64,000 nucleotides of DNA from Lunularia cruciata (lineage: Eukaryota; Streptophyta; Marchantiopsida; Lunulariales; Lunulariaceae). The stretch is from assembly GCA_948567375.1 (NCBI GenBank), contig OX419762.1, positions 12,034,001 to 12,098,000 of the forward strand, in the 5' to 3' direction. The notes under the pieces are model-generated. The model searched no databases and was not told where the DNA came from. It saw only the letters and a program-made list of their open reading frames with translations. Positions within the stretch are counted from its first letter, which is position 1, and every line of letters begins with the position of its first letter. A program made the position numbers and the translations under genes. Below are positions 11,646-24,760 of the stretch, piece after piece.

Positions 11646-14600
11646 AATCATAAGGTCTACAAACTATTAGCGCATCTGAAGAAACATCATATAGAGTGAT
11701 TGCTCTCCTATGGATTGCACCAGCCAATGTCCTCTATAGAGCTATGGACACATGTTGTCTAAAGTATACTGTAACATATGAGAGTGAGAGTGGTACCCTG
11801 TAGCGTCTAATATGATAAGCTCTCGTGCACTCACTAACAAATGTGTCGAACACCATATCCATAACTCAATATAACCCCAAGGCTAGAGGAAGAAAGATGT
11901 GACCTCATTGCATACCCTATACTTGGAGACCTTGCATGTTACTGCACCATTCGTTCACATCCATGAGGATGAATAATCACTCCTTCCAAAATTACATCAC
12001 ACATAGAGTCTATAACCACAACATCAGCCACTATCATTTGATCATCTGGGACCAAATATAAATCTATCGCGATACTCTTCGCTTGCAAAGAACATGAACA
12101 CTCCTTCCCAGCAAGGTATCCACTCTCTTATGCCATAGGAAACACTATATCTCTAATGACATCATGTATTATCATATCACTATATCCCTGATGGTATCAT
12201 GTATCTATTTAGGTCTGCAGAAAATTTCATATTCAGTGCACATCCATCAATATGCAGACATTATGAAACTTCTGATATACTCTCATGTCTACAGTCCTCC
12301 ATTACAGGTACAGTACTGGTCTATCAGATTTGGAAATACTCCTCATTTTCCACACGAGCAAAGACAACTTTCTGCCGCTTTATACTTGTTCAAGTCTTAA
12401 GTCCTCTCCTATCAATGTCTCACATTCATGTTCCTCTCGCTCACTCGAATAACGATCTCGTAGTGGATCATTAGGTTCTTTTATCAAGTAATAATGCTTA
12501 GAATACTTAAACCCATCTCTCATTGTTACCGAATTTGCTCATGTAACACATCAACTTCACCAAAGTTTACTTTTGTACTTCTATTTGAAGAGAGACCAAA
12601 CCATCGTAGATGCGGAGAGAAAGTCGTCCATGTACAGTAGTGGACTAGGCCTGAGGAACTGAATGCACTTAGTCTAGAGCTTCTTTTTCTCCCGAAGATA
12701 AAGGACTTAACTAATCAATCTCGGTATTGCATCCAACTCTCCTTTCCTTTTCAATCCATAACTCATGGAAAAGCTCAAAAGCTCAAAAGAGGGCACACAA
12801 TTCTCAAATCATTGGAGACCCGGACTACAACACAGATTGGCATAGTTTTGACGCCACGTAGGACTGTGGGAAAGTGGGTCAGTACCGTCCTCTACTCCAC
12901 GAATTCTATCGAACTACTATTGGCAACCGGTACTGGGGGCTACTACGACTACATATCAGTGTGGGATACTTAATGTACGGAGTACTACTGCTGTAGGACA
13001 AGTGCTGAGGTGATGTGACGGGGTAAATGATGACGGGAGCTCCGCAGCAGGAGGATGACTTGCGGGGGGGAGGGGGTTAGCTTGACGTGGACAGGGGAAT
13101 CTTGGTTGGCGGTTTATGTTGCTGTGCTGGCCGTTAATCGTGGCTGGGGAGATCGGCAGCAGGATGACTCGGTGGACTGTGAGTTTGACGTGGAGTGAGG
13201 TGTGGGCTTGTGCTGCTTTGCGGTGGCTGGCTGGTGGTGCATGTTCCTTAGGATGCAGTTGTCCACCGTGGGTTGCTGACTGGTTACGTGATGACCTGAG
13301 CTAGCCGGTTTAAGAAAAGGAGAAGGCACTTCTTTAGTCGCAGTAACACTGTAGCGGGGAACTCTTGTTGTGCAGGAATTTCCACGGAACGGGGAACTCT
13401 TGCAGCCCTCTATTCTAAGGGAAACAGTCGCATAGAAAAGACATACTAACACCTCACTCATGACATATTTTCTCTTCCTTCAAGAAAGGTCTTAAAACCT
13501 ACGTACATACTGCATATCTGTATATTGACTGATGATTGGCACTTGTTTCCCAGTCTTCACTCTCAAAGTGACGAATGTCGCCTCCCCATCATTTTTACCA
13601 GTTAAGAGCCTCATGACGAGGTGCAAAAGGTGAGCTCAGCCTACCTAAGATTTTTTTGGGGGAATGAACCCCAACAAGAAACAAGTTTCTCTTTCTTACT
13701 TCTTCGCCCTCCTAGCTTCTAGAGGTACTTCATTCATCGCATGTAAAAGGCATCAAAGTAAATATCAAACAAGCAGTGACATAAAGTTTAATAATAACCA
13801 GTATTTGGCTTCGTCTTTGCATGTCTTTTATGCACAGCTTGCCCGCTCGAGTTTGTAGTCACTCCAAGATCTCTCAGGTCAGATGCACATTACTTTTTGG
13901 AAATTGTTTATTGGGTTCTTACGGAGAAGGTACGTGATGCATAATTATGATGGTGGTACTTGCCCCGTTGAAAGAAGTTCCTACTATAGTCCTTAAAGGG
14001 TACGACAAGTCTTTTTCGTGTGTTTTTCTCGTCGGGTAAAACCCACATGATCCCTTCGGAGGCTATGTTAAAACATATACAGTCGTAGACGTGTAACTCA
14101 CTAATTGCTCCATGAAGAATAATGCTTCCTTCCCTCTTTGAATATATTACATGACAAGAAGGGTGTTGACAAGAAGCCTTATTTGGCAGATATTTGTCAA
14201 AAGTATTCTGTTTCAAGAGAGATCGTGAGGATGAACAGAGATTCTCGAGGCTTGACAAGAGGTGATAGAATAATCATTTCAGGTAGTAGAGAGTGAGATT
14301 TGCGCTCTTCTCATGCGCACTGGTCTGACTAGCGTGATTCAACTTATCAATAGTGTTCCACCCACAAATGTAGTATTTCTGTACGATTTTTGTGCTTTTA
14401 TTTCCTAAATTAAATCGGTCGAATGCTTTATACCGAGTCACTAAATTAACAATATCTATCACAGTAAAATACCAGTTTTTTTGGGTTGCTTAGGTCTTGA
14501 CTGTGCCTTGATAGGCATTCAACAAGGAGCCTTCTGCATTTCAGGCAGTCCCCGTACAATCTGTAGCAAAATGGGAAGGAAAAGTTTATGTTATGTATGG

Positions 14601-17600
14601 GAAACAGAACCGAAACATTACTGTCAATCAGCAAACAACATCGAGGAATGAAAGTGAAAGGAGAAGTACTAGCTTGCCATTTTTCACCAATATCTTGGTG
14701 AGTGTGCCGTCCATTTTTAACTCAGTAGACAATCTGGAAAGTGAAGATATCTTGAGTCATCGCAATATAAACGTATTGTTCATGTTACCAACTAACTAAC
14801 ACCTTCACTGTACATCCTATGACTTTGGACACTTATAGTGGGAATTCCCATATATCCTACTGAAGGAATGTCTCTTGTGGCACAGCTATGGAGAAAGAGA
14901 GAGTGAGAGAGAGAATTATCCACCGCCTATAGAGGCGATGCACCACTCGAGTAAAGCAGTATCCTCTCCCATCGCTTTTTCGCTGCAAACTACTCCCTCC
15001 CAAACTTGAGGTGGGAGTCCACAGCTGCTTATGCCGTTGATAGTATTGGCCTCTTTCGGTGAAGGCCCCGAGGACATTCACAATGCTCTACCTGTCGGAC
15101 ATGTCATGGAATCAAAGAATCCAGGTAAGCATGGACAACGGGTGATTGGTCCACGCTATGTTTAATCTGATTCACCCTGACACAGCACCCCCGCCCACCA
15201 CGTAGACATGAGGAACGGACGGCCGTCCAACCCCCACGCAGGCTGGGCAGCAGTCCTCGCGGGCTCTCGACGAACCGTCGGGCTCAACGTGTCGGTCCGT
15301 CCCAGCCCCTAAACTCCTTACCAGAACCCCAGAATATGGTTACAATGCACCAAGAGAGAACGAGTAAGGGAGAGTTACTACCTCATCCTATTGGGCTTTA
15401 CTACTTCAAGGAAGGACAGAAAGAGATAGACAGAATCAGGACCTCATTATCAGTTTGTACGAAGAAGTGGAAATCTTGGGAGGTGGTCTTGAATTCGAAT
15501 TTGAGAAACAACCAATGTTTTGCTTTTCAGATGTGTTTAGATAATCATACACATGCACATTATAGGAGTGCAAAAGTAGAGGAAATCTGTTGAGGACGGA
15601 CAAGATCTACACGAATCTCCTTTTGGGAAGAGAAAGAGTCCTCCGTCAAGGACAGCGAAGAAATGTCCTCGTAGAGACAGGATCATGGGATTTGTTTTGG
15701 AGTACATTTGGAGAAAAGGATTTGCAATTTCTCGATAAATGAGCTTGAAACCGACCAAAACCGACGTTTAACAAATGAGAGGGAGAGAGAAAGTTACGGG
15801 CTAGGGCGGCATAAACAGGACACATTTTGATTTTTATGTACTCAAAGTTGCATAAATATTTGATAATAATAAAAACAATGTGGACCAAAATATCTCGAGA
15901 TGTAGAATAGTAGAAGAAGATCCATCTCAGCCACTTAACTTGTAGAACCTGACTACTGTGATGGCAAAAATGTCCACAAAATGTTCTCAAAGAAGTCGTA
16001 GTAGTAAGATCATATCTCGATGCTCGATCAGTCCATGAATAAATTTGAAAGTCCTTTCTCCCGGTCCTTCGAACACGATATATAAGCTGATTCAATAGTG
16101 GGAGTAATTGTATATCCTAGTGAAGTGGTAGACCCAAGTTTTTCCCTCTTACTTGATCTTTACCTTACTAGAATTAATTTCAACAAAGCTTTTTTCTTTG
16201 TGATGAGAAGAAACAGGCATTTGGACATTTGATTTCGTAAGTCATCAAACGATGAGATTGCCACCAGTAGATGAGATCTTATGAGGATCTAGGAGGATGG
16301 AGTAAGAGGAGAACGTATCAGTTGAAATGCTTGACTCGAGGTAAACCGGATAGACAAGCCTTGTCGTGTTGCATGACCTTGCATCTTGCTTCACTCGAGT
16401 TTGCGACTTTGCAGAACAATAACACGTACTCCAACTCATAACGTCATGAGTAAGGAATATCTGCCGAAAGAATTTGGAAGTCTAGTGGAACGACTTATGT
16501 AGCTTTGACAAGGACGTGAAAGGTTTTCTATAAGTTATTTGGGAAATTGTACAAATTCTTGACCACCTTAACTTGATTTAATCAAATCGTTAGTTATAAG
16601 TAGGGTAGAATTGTGTCAACACATCAACACGTCTCGAAGTTATGGAACAACTTCCCTTCATTCATCTGTGCTACCATACACTTTCTATTTACTGTTTACT
16701 TGGGAAGCTAAGCAGACTATCGTAGGAACTCGTAGGCAAGAAGTTCATATGTCCAACTATTCCAAAATCCTGGTTTAATCAAATATATCGAACTACATGC
16801 CCCTTGACGAGACCTTTAAAACCAAACGGAAGTTCCTTTTGGATAAAGACCAGTTTGGAATCCGCTCACCTGAATCACAAAAGTCAAGCAAAGAGTGAGA
16901 TAGGAAGACAGTAGTAACCTTAATCGAATGCAGGCCGCATTAGTAATACTCCTAGAATTAAAGGGCTCGTGTTCATAAACGTTTTACCCTCATGGTAAGA
17001 GCTGTTAAACAATAAAGATTATACCAAAAGTATAGAGCTACAAAAAACAAATACACAGATAATATAAGAATTGTTGAAAAAGGGAGTGGTGTTTAAGTAT
17101 TCCGTCTGTCTTGTAGAGATGAACAGTCTCAACTGTAGTACATCGAAAACTTGTGAATCTGGTAATCTAGATTAATCTAGTGACCCACCCCACGCCACTT
17201 ATATTTCGGTCGTCTGGTAATAAGGTCAACAAAGTATTGATGGCAGAGAGGAGAGAAAGAGAAGTATGACGTGAAATGGAAATAAAACTCCACTTAATTC
17301 GTATTCAACTTGTCCTTTTGACCAATTGGGGATGATATTTTATATTCTATGTTCCTGCAACTACTACCACTACGGATGATGGGGGGACAAGCAACCGTAA
17401 AATACACACACACTCTCGTAGACCACATGGCTACCTTATGGGCAAGAAGACAATGAAAACGTTTTCCTTTTTTTCTCCTTTTTCGAGAAAACACTTATTT
17501 GGTCCCTCGTCTCCCCTACAAAAACTTATCTTAATGTCTTTCATCTCATTTCACGCCATTCCCTCCCTATTTTGTCTCACTGACGTCCTCCATTCAGATT

Positions 17601-17735
17601 CACTTCTCGAGCATCTTTGCTCTCTGTATGCGCTCTCGTCCATCCATTCCCCACTCACTCCTTTGACTCTTCAAACTTACCATATTCCGTTACCCATTTA
17701 CTCTCCGTCTCTACGTATCTATCCATCCCGTGGTT
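11646..17735. other. intergenic sequence, no gene supported
   Basis: Many short overlapping frames occur on both strands, with no recognisable domain and no set of splice sites that joins them. A GC-rich patch lies at about 15180-15310. The stretch to about 12.5 kb may be the longer body of the dispersed repeat starting at 11492. I see no RNA gene. Confidence 0.45.
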
Positions 17736-18080
17736 AAATTGCAACCCGAACCGGTTGGTTGGCTGGGTGGTTGGTTGGTTAGTCCAAACTTTACTAAAAC
17801 AGACTCCTGCAATCGGATACGAACTCGAGTTTACTCGAACAGGTCCCCGATTCCGTGGCGCCGCTCAAGCCGGTTCAAACGGTTCGTTCGTTAGTTGCAG
17901 TAGTACCAACACCGGGTTGATACCGGATACCGCGCACAGTTATCACGCATGCGGGACGTCGCGCGGTCCAGCTACAGTCACCTCGAATCTCTATTTGGGG
18001 ACCGTATATCTGGCATTTGAGTCAGAAGCGCTGGTTTGCGAATGAGGAACCGACGTGTGGCACTGGCCGCTAAAACGGGT
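17736..18080. other. CpG-rich patch, no recognised gene
   Basis: A GGTTGGTTGGCTGGGTGG-type simple stretch (about 17750-17782) leads into about 300 bp rich in CG and in ACCGG/CCGGT words. It sits within a 142-residue plus-strand frame (17617-18045) without a recognisable motif. It resembles the patches at 4.6-7 kb and 24-24.8 kb in composition, but I cannot show that they are homologous by eye. Confidence 0.35.
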
Positions 18081-21000
18081 GCAGGCAATCTGCTTTTATC
18101 CTCCTCGTTCGCTTTCACGGTGGGGAAGCGCATAGTGAACTAAACATGCAGCGACGGTGTTTACCGTGCGCGGAAACATGGATTATGGGTGACACATCAG
18201 TTGTTGCAGAATTGTGCAAAGAAAGTATCAAGTTCACTAACCATGGTTCGCTTGATGGACGGACGTTAGTTACTTGAACTTGCCCCGTCTTCTTACACCC
18301 ACTATGCGACAAAAGTACCGAAGACACAAGTACAGCGTGTTGTAGCGCACTCCCTAACCCCCCATCATCAACCAGACTATCTATCACCAGGCCTATCTTA
18401 GAGTGTATTTCATGACCTCGAAGTTATCGAATTCCATCTCGTGTTGTGATAACACTACACTTGGGCATCACACAAACTTTAGACATGTGATGTGGTGGTT
18501 TGCAATTTCGTTAGAGATATGGAATCCTACTAAAGCAGCCGCTAACAGGCATGGGTCTAGTTGACAAAGCACAAACTCAAGGTGTTCCATGAGTATCAGT
18601 GCAAGGCGTGACAAATAAGCAGGACAGGGTAGGTGAAATTTATCCTCCATACAGTTCATTCCAACCTCCACATCAGAAACCTCATGATGCAGAACTATCA
18701 CATCATCTCAATGAGTGAGTGAACCTCATGATCAAGTAACCATCTTCTGGTAAAGGTTCATTAATAAACCCACTTAGTACCAGCAGGTCTAGGTCTAAGA
18801 AACCACTGGCTCGTGATGGTGGTGGTCCTAGCTAGCTGCTATAATTTGAGCAGAATTCACAAAAATCTGGAAATCATCAGTACTATCATGGAGCTCAGGC
18901 TACAAATCTCTATGACATGAAACTCATGATTGACAGCTCTCAGCGAGAATTCAGCAACATGAACGAACGAGCAAACCAACCCACGTGGTGAAGAAACAAA
19001 GAAAGAAAGCGCGGTTTATCCTGGCTACTACTACTCAAAGGACGCATCTAAAATGGGGTGCAATCATGAGCAAGTAAATAAATCGCAGATGTATTGAAAA
19101 TCATGATGCCATTCAGACCCCACTCGAGCACAATGCCCCCAATACATCGTCCAGAAGGATCATTACATTTGTCACTGGGTTCACGTCCGCTTTTTCCTGT
19201 AAGGAAAGGGAATGAATATCAAGACTCCATGTCTAGAGAGTCTTTGCTATATAGATCTGTATGCTGGATCTTTTCTCTCCCTTCAACTGAACTCCTCAAA
19301 TTTGAAAAAAGGTACCAGCATCCATCTTCAAAAAGTCGGACCGCAGTTCATGAGTGTTTTTTTTTGCCATGAGTACTATGACCACACTACACCACACCAC
19401 ACCACACCACACCACACACCACAGGACAATGTTCTTTATCATTTGGACAAATATTCCTCCTTTAGTTTGTGGTGGACTACGCCAAAGAATGGCATGCATG
19501 AGACGATCTTCGAATTATGTCAAGACTTATGTCAACTCTCCAACGTCTTTAAATCCAACACCACATGAAGGAGTCCAGATTTGCCCAAAGTCTTTATACG
19601 TGGCCTTTTCTCAGACAGCAAAAAGAGAACTATGGACCTTCCATGTCAAGTGTTATAGGCTTCCTGTCACTAAGATTCTGAAATTCAGGATCCGAATAAC
19701 GGCCTTTCTTGTCCAAGGGATTTCGAAGGGGGAAGAGCAGTGGCAATCAGAATAGAAACGAGGAACACATAAGGTTCTAACCTGTGGTAAAGTAATTTAT
19801 TGAGCTAAAATGAATCGCATATTATACATCACCGTGATCAAATGCAGGAATTCTAACGACTAGCCATAATTTGTGATGAAGTGAACTGGTGACATTGTCT
19901 GAACTGAACTAACCCTGGTTACTAAAGAACACTTCAACAAAAAGGGCTATGGACCTCCCATGCATTCATGACCACTGTACATTGCGCATGCAATTGCCCT
20001 GCAGCAGTGGTATTCTGTTCTTCATCTTCACTTTGCGCCTGAAGTGACAAGACAAACTGAACTATCCAAATTAGACTAGTATCAACGTTCGAATCTACTG
20101 ACAAAGGATCCAGTTCGAACAAATAAGCAATCATCCAGTGCCCAACTTTGTTAGTCAGTTCGCTTTACCAACGTAGCTGCTGTGTTGTGGTTATGGCTCA
20201 CATTTTTAGGTTGGAAACCTAGGAATAGGTGACAAAAGCAGGTCATCGTGTGGAACGAGCACTCTCAAGTACCACAATCCATAACAAGAGGGCGTGGTGT
20301 GTTCGATGGATGGGTCACGAAGCATAATTCTTCTTGTCTTAAAGGAGTACAAAGTCTTCGTCTCGTGCACCATTGATGAATGGATAGATAGATAAATAGA
20401 CTAGGAGGAGGAGGAGGAGTTACCGGTAGTTGCTAGAATAGTGTAGCATCTTTTCTATCACACTCTTTGGTTGGTAGATCAAACGTTTTCCATGAAAATT
20501 CCATCGACTTTGGGGCGAGAACTCGTGTGTCTACTACTGCCACTACCACCACCACTACTACTACTTCTCTTTTATTGGAATTGGGAAGGTTGGAAGTGTT
20601 ATGTTTCTATCTTTTGTTGGACTTGACTTGACTGGACTTCACACCACGGAGAGAACTTTTGGACTTATCAAATACAACGTTTGCACTAATTTGGACTTTT
20701 CGCTCAAGAATATTTTGTGTGATCTTCCTTTTGGTGCATCGAGATCATCTAATGAATGAGAATATCGTATACCTTTTAATGTACCTCTCTGGTGTCATTC
20801 CTAATCGAAGACTAAACGGTTACACCACGGGGCAATCGCATTTCCTTTGTTCTTGTTCTTGTCTTCTTTTCACTTCTTGTAATACTAGGAGGACTAACGA
20901 ACTGGAAGATCATGTTTTTCACCCTATACTCTGGTAAACTTGTACTGTCATTAGTTTCTTCATCTTAAGAAGAAGGACGAAGCATGATTAGTGAGAAGCA

Positions 21001-23990
21001 AGGGGTTCACACCAAATACATGAAACACCGCATGTGAAAGAAAATCTTAAACACTATAGTAACACTATAATGAAATCTTAAACACTATAATTTAGTTACT
21101 TCAATCTATTCCACAAGACCTGATGCTTCCAAACAACTGATCTAGAATGGCTCTAATTATTAATAAAATTGCTTCCACAAGAGGAAACCGTGTATTCTAT
21201 TCGTCTCGAAACACTCCCGTAGATGTAAATCTCTATGATACATTTCCTGTAGATCACAGCAAACTCATGGTTTTTCACCCTTCCACTCTCATCTTATAGT
21301 AGTATCGTAACCGTAATTTAGCCTGGCATATCTGCAAAAGTACGCGGAAATGGTTCGAAGATGGGAACTCCACACTCAAGGGTGACAAAACAGACTCAAA
21401 CTCGAGTAAGGAACATGCATTATAGCTGCGGAGTAAGTGAAAATGAATGTGGGTAGCATCACATCATTATCACACTGAATAACATGGTAAAGCTGCTAAC
21501 CAAAGCAATTGCTTAGCAGGGGTACCGAAAAGAGGGATAAGCAAAGGTTCTTGTTTCCATCAGTCACACGAAGGAGGTAAAATGAAAGCCTGGTGTTACA
21601 TATAATTAAGTACATCTATACGTGCCTTTTTGACGGAAATCTGCTAGCTGTCAATAAGTTGTAAATGTTTATGTGTCATATAGCGAACCATCAGTCCTTA
21701 GATAAAATGCCTCTTCAAAACCGACTCGACATGCCAAGATGCCAGTATTCTACAGAGAGAGGCTTTCTTCCTTGGGACAAATGCTATTGTTAAGATTAAT
21801 TAAAAACCCGAATCAGGAATCCATTGACGCACCTTCTTCTGTTCTTTCTTTCTGATGCATCCTAGATCGAAGAGAAGAGAACAGACGAGAATAGAAAATG
21901 AGGATAACATCTCATGAAATAGAGAGTGAACACCGTCTAACTCGCACTTGAGAGTTCTTTGTTTTGGGATCCCCAAGAACAAGGAACATTTATGGAGAGA
22001 GAGCGATTTTTGTTTTTCATGGAGGTGAACAAGGGATCTTGACTCTGACTGATCTCACCCCAGACCACTAATCTGGAAATGAGAGCAAAGAGTTAAGGCA
22101 CTCTTGAACGGACAGATCACAGGGAAGTGCTTAAAGAGAAAAGAGTAGTCATGAGTAGACATCACAGTCTTACTAAATTGAGACTCGAGAGCTATCTGAT
22201 GTTGAATACTTTTAGAAAGAAAAACAAAACTCGATTAGCAGCCAGTAGTAGTAATCAAGGTGTGGGTTTTGATCCCCAGGTGATTGGTTTGGGAGTCTGG
22301 GAATCTGGGATGATGTACCACTACTTATTTCGATTGTGTATAAAAGAGAGCGAGACTATGGGTTCAGTTGCCACCCTTCTCCTCGGGATTCCCAGTTTAG
22401 CATAAAAAGTGAAGTAAGAGTCCGGTTCTTTAGAATGTCTTGTAACATGAAACAAATAGTAGCTCAGATAGGCTCTCATAAAATAAAATACTAATACTCT
22501 ACTGAAGTAGAAATTCAACTGGAGTGACGACATTGTGGTAACTGGCCAATCGACTATGATCACCTTTCCTAGGCTGCCTCGCTAGAATCTAGACATTGAT
22601 TGACAGATTATGGATGCCAAAATGATTTCAGCGATCACACTGAGTCTTTTGATGCTGTAGGAACTCTCTGGACTTCTCATGTAACAGTTGTATCAATCCC
22701 GAGAAATATAGGGAACATGTGATATCCTCCTCATAAGTTTACTCATCCTGTCCTGTTCAATCAGAGGGATTCTATCGTGCTATGACTTCTGTCGTGTCTG
22801 ATTTGGAAGAAACAAATTAGAATCTGCGAGACTCCTATGTACACGAAACGTTTTCAAGCTAGTGTTGAACAACAGCAAGTAAAAAGCGCGATAAGGAAAG
22901 GAAGTATAAAAGTACCCGTATCTACGTACGTAGTTCTAACTACAAGAAGAAAAGAGTACATCCTATATCCTCTCGGAATACATAGGACTCTACTTCCGCA
23001 CTTCTACTTTTAGCGTTAACTGCTGTCACGGGGATTACTTGCCCCTTGTTCTCCATGATTAAAAGGACTTTGGTCAAACTCCCCCGGGGCTTATAGTCTA
23101 AAAAGTTAATCAAAGCTCCATAGACTTGAGCCTCCCGGTCATTTTGTGTCCAAGTAAAGCCTTCACCTTGGGAGACCTGCTGACCGACTGACTGGATTTG
23201 ACAGATCATCATTTAGCCAGTCGGACTGGCACAGTCCGTTCACACTTCCCTGCCGGGGAGTTTCCCGGCTGCAATTTATTTGATTATTCCACACCTTTCC
23301 ACTGCAACATTCCTTGAAAAGTCAGTCTTCTCAAATTTTCTTTGTTTCTGGATATTTTTCTCAACCTCATGCTTTTATTCCATTACCACGTGTGACACTG
23401 AAAATTTCATTTTTCAAACTACTAATTTCCGTGGATTGAGGAGCAATATAAGATGTAATCCTTGATTTAAAAACTTGAATTTTCTTCTATTTGACAGTTA
23501 TGCAGGGGAGTTTAGTGATATTTCAAGATGTATTAAAATGAGTAGAAGAAGTAGGTTGGGAAAATATATATTCTACCTTTACTTAGTCTCACCCCAGAGA
23601 TAAGCAAAATAATGATGTTGCAAGGAAACGGAGGCAAAGTACTGGAGAAAATCATGTAGGCAGCATATAAGACAGTTAAAATACTTTAAAACAAAGCTCT
23701 AGATCGTCTTATTTAAGGTGTAGAGAATCTTAACATTAAATATCTTTGCACTTTTATAGCTCGTTCTTTTGCCTGAATGATATCTAAATACTTAGGGTCT
23801 GATCGATTGAGTTCTGGACACTTATCGTAGGGTCTTGGAGTGTAGAATCTGTCTCGGGTTGATAATCCTTAAGTAGGACTGCACCGTAAGTTACCTGACG
23901 TCCCTAGGGTAAGGACAACTGGATTTGACTCAAGGTGAAAAGAGAGAGAAAGAAAGCTCTGTCAGGGCACCTGAGGGAGGGTTTTTCACA
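18081..23990. other. intergenic sequence with simple repeats
   Basis: No gene can be supported. A CACAC-based pentanucleotide repeat lies at about 19381-19429, and a (GGA)n tract near 20404-20420. A short direct repeat of AAATCTTAAACACTATA occurs at about 21045 and 21074. The minus-strand 90-residue frame at 22940-23212 shows no domain I recognise. Confidence 0.5.
19381..19429. repeat. pentanucleotide (ACACC)n microsatellite
   Basis: About eight head-to-tail ACACC units with slight degeneration at both ends. Confidence 0.88.
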
Positions 23991-23999
23991 GACGGATCC

Positions 24000-24760
24000 T
24001 GATGTTGCTAAGGATTGGAACCGGTCCTCCTGAAGGACGGACTGGTGCTTGTTGGGAGGTGGTCCTTAGCCCTCGCGAAGCATAAAAGACCAACAAAGCA
24101 TCGCGAATCTGTGTGTTCCTCCTCCTACCGTATGGAAGGATGTATATCTGTTTCAAACGTCAGCAGGCAGAGCCCTTTCTCCTCGTTGGGGGAAGTAATA
24201 AAGGGCAAGGGAAATCCCGCACTGAGGAAGAGGGTCCGTCTGGATGATTCCCCCTGCTCTTGCAACACTATACTCCCCGCATGCGTTTACGCGAGAGGAG
24301 ATAAGGCGCAAAGTAAACTTAGGCGGACCAGGTTTACGTCCGAGGCTGTGAAACGCAAGTTTACAAGATGGATGTAAAAGTCCATAGAAAGAAATCCCTT
24401 TATGAGCCTAGGTTTGGAGCGAAGAGTACCGTAGCCTTGGTAACCAGGAAATGATCTGCGCGGTTTTACTCGGAACTCGAGGCACTGGAAATCGCACGCG
24501 CGTAATACAGCTGCGCGGGATCCGGCATACTCCTATGCACCAACCTCATCTACCCGTGCAACCTGCTGCGGTCCGGCGGGGTTTCTTTCGGCGGAAACGT
24601 CGTCCGTCAGTAACGGACGCACTTGGTTCAGCTCCCTCTCTGAAGGCGTTACCGCCGCGTTTTTCCTGTTGTAAGTCAAGAGGAGCCTTTGACCCGCTAC
24701 TCGACATACCCGTAATGTACAGAAGACGACCATTACAGTGACTCCGGCGTTTCATTTTCA
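24000..24760. other. CpG-rich patch, no recognised gene
   Basis: The composition shifts to CpG-rich, with frames of 120 residues (24015-24377, +) and 96 residues (24451-24741, +) that have opposing frames on the other strand. Neither has a motif I recognise. A transposon remnant or decayed gene is possible but not shown. Confidence 0.35.
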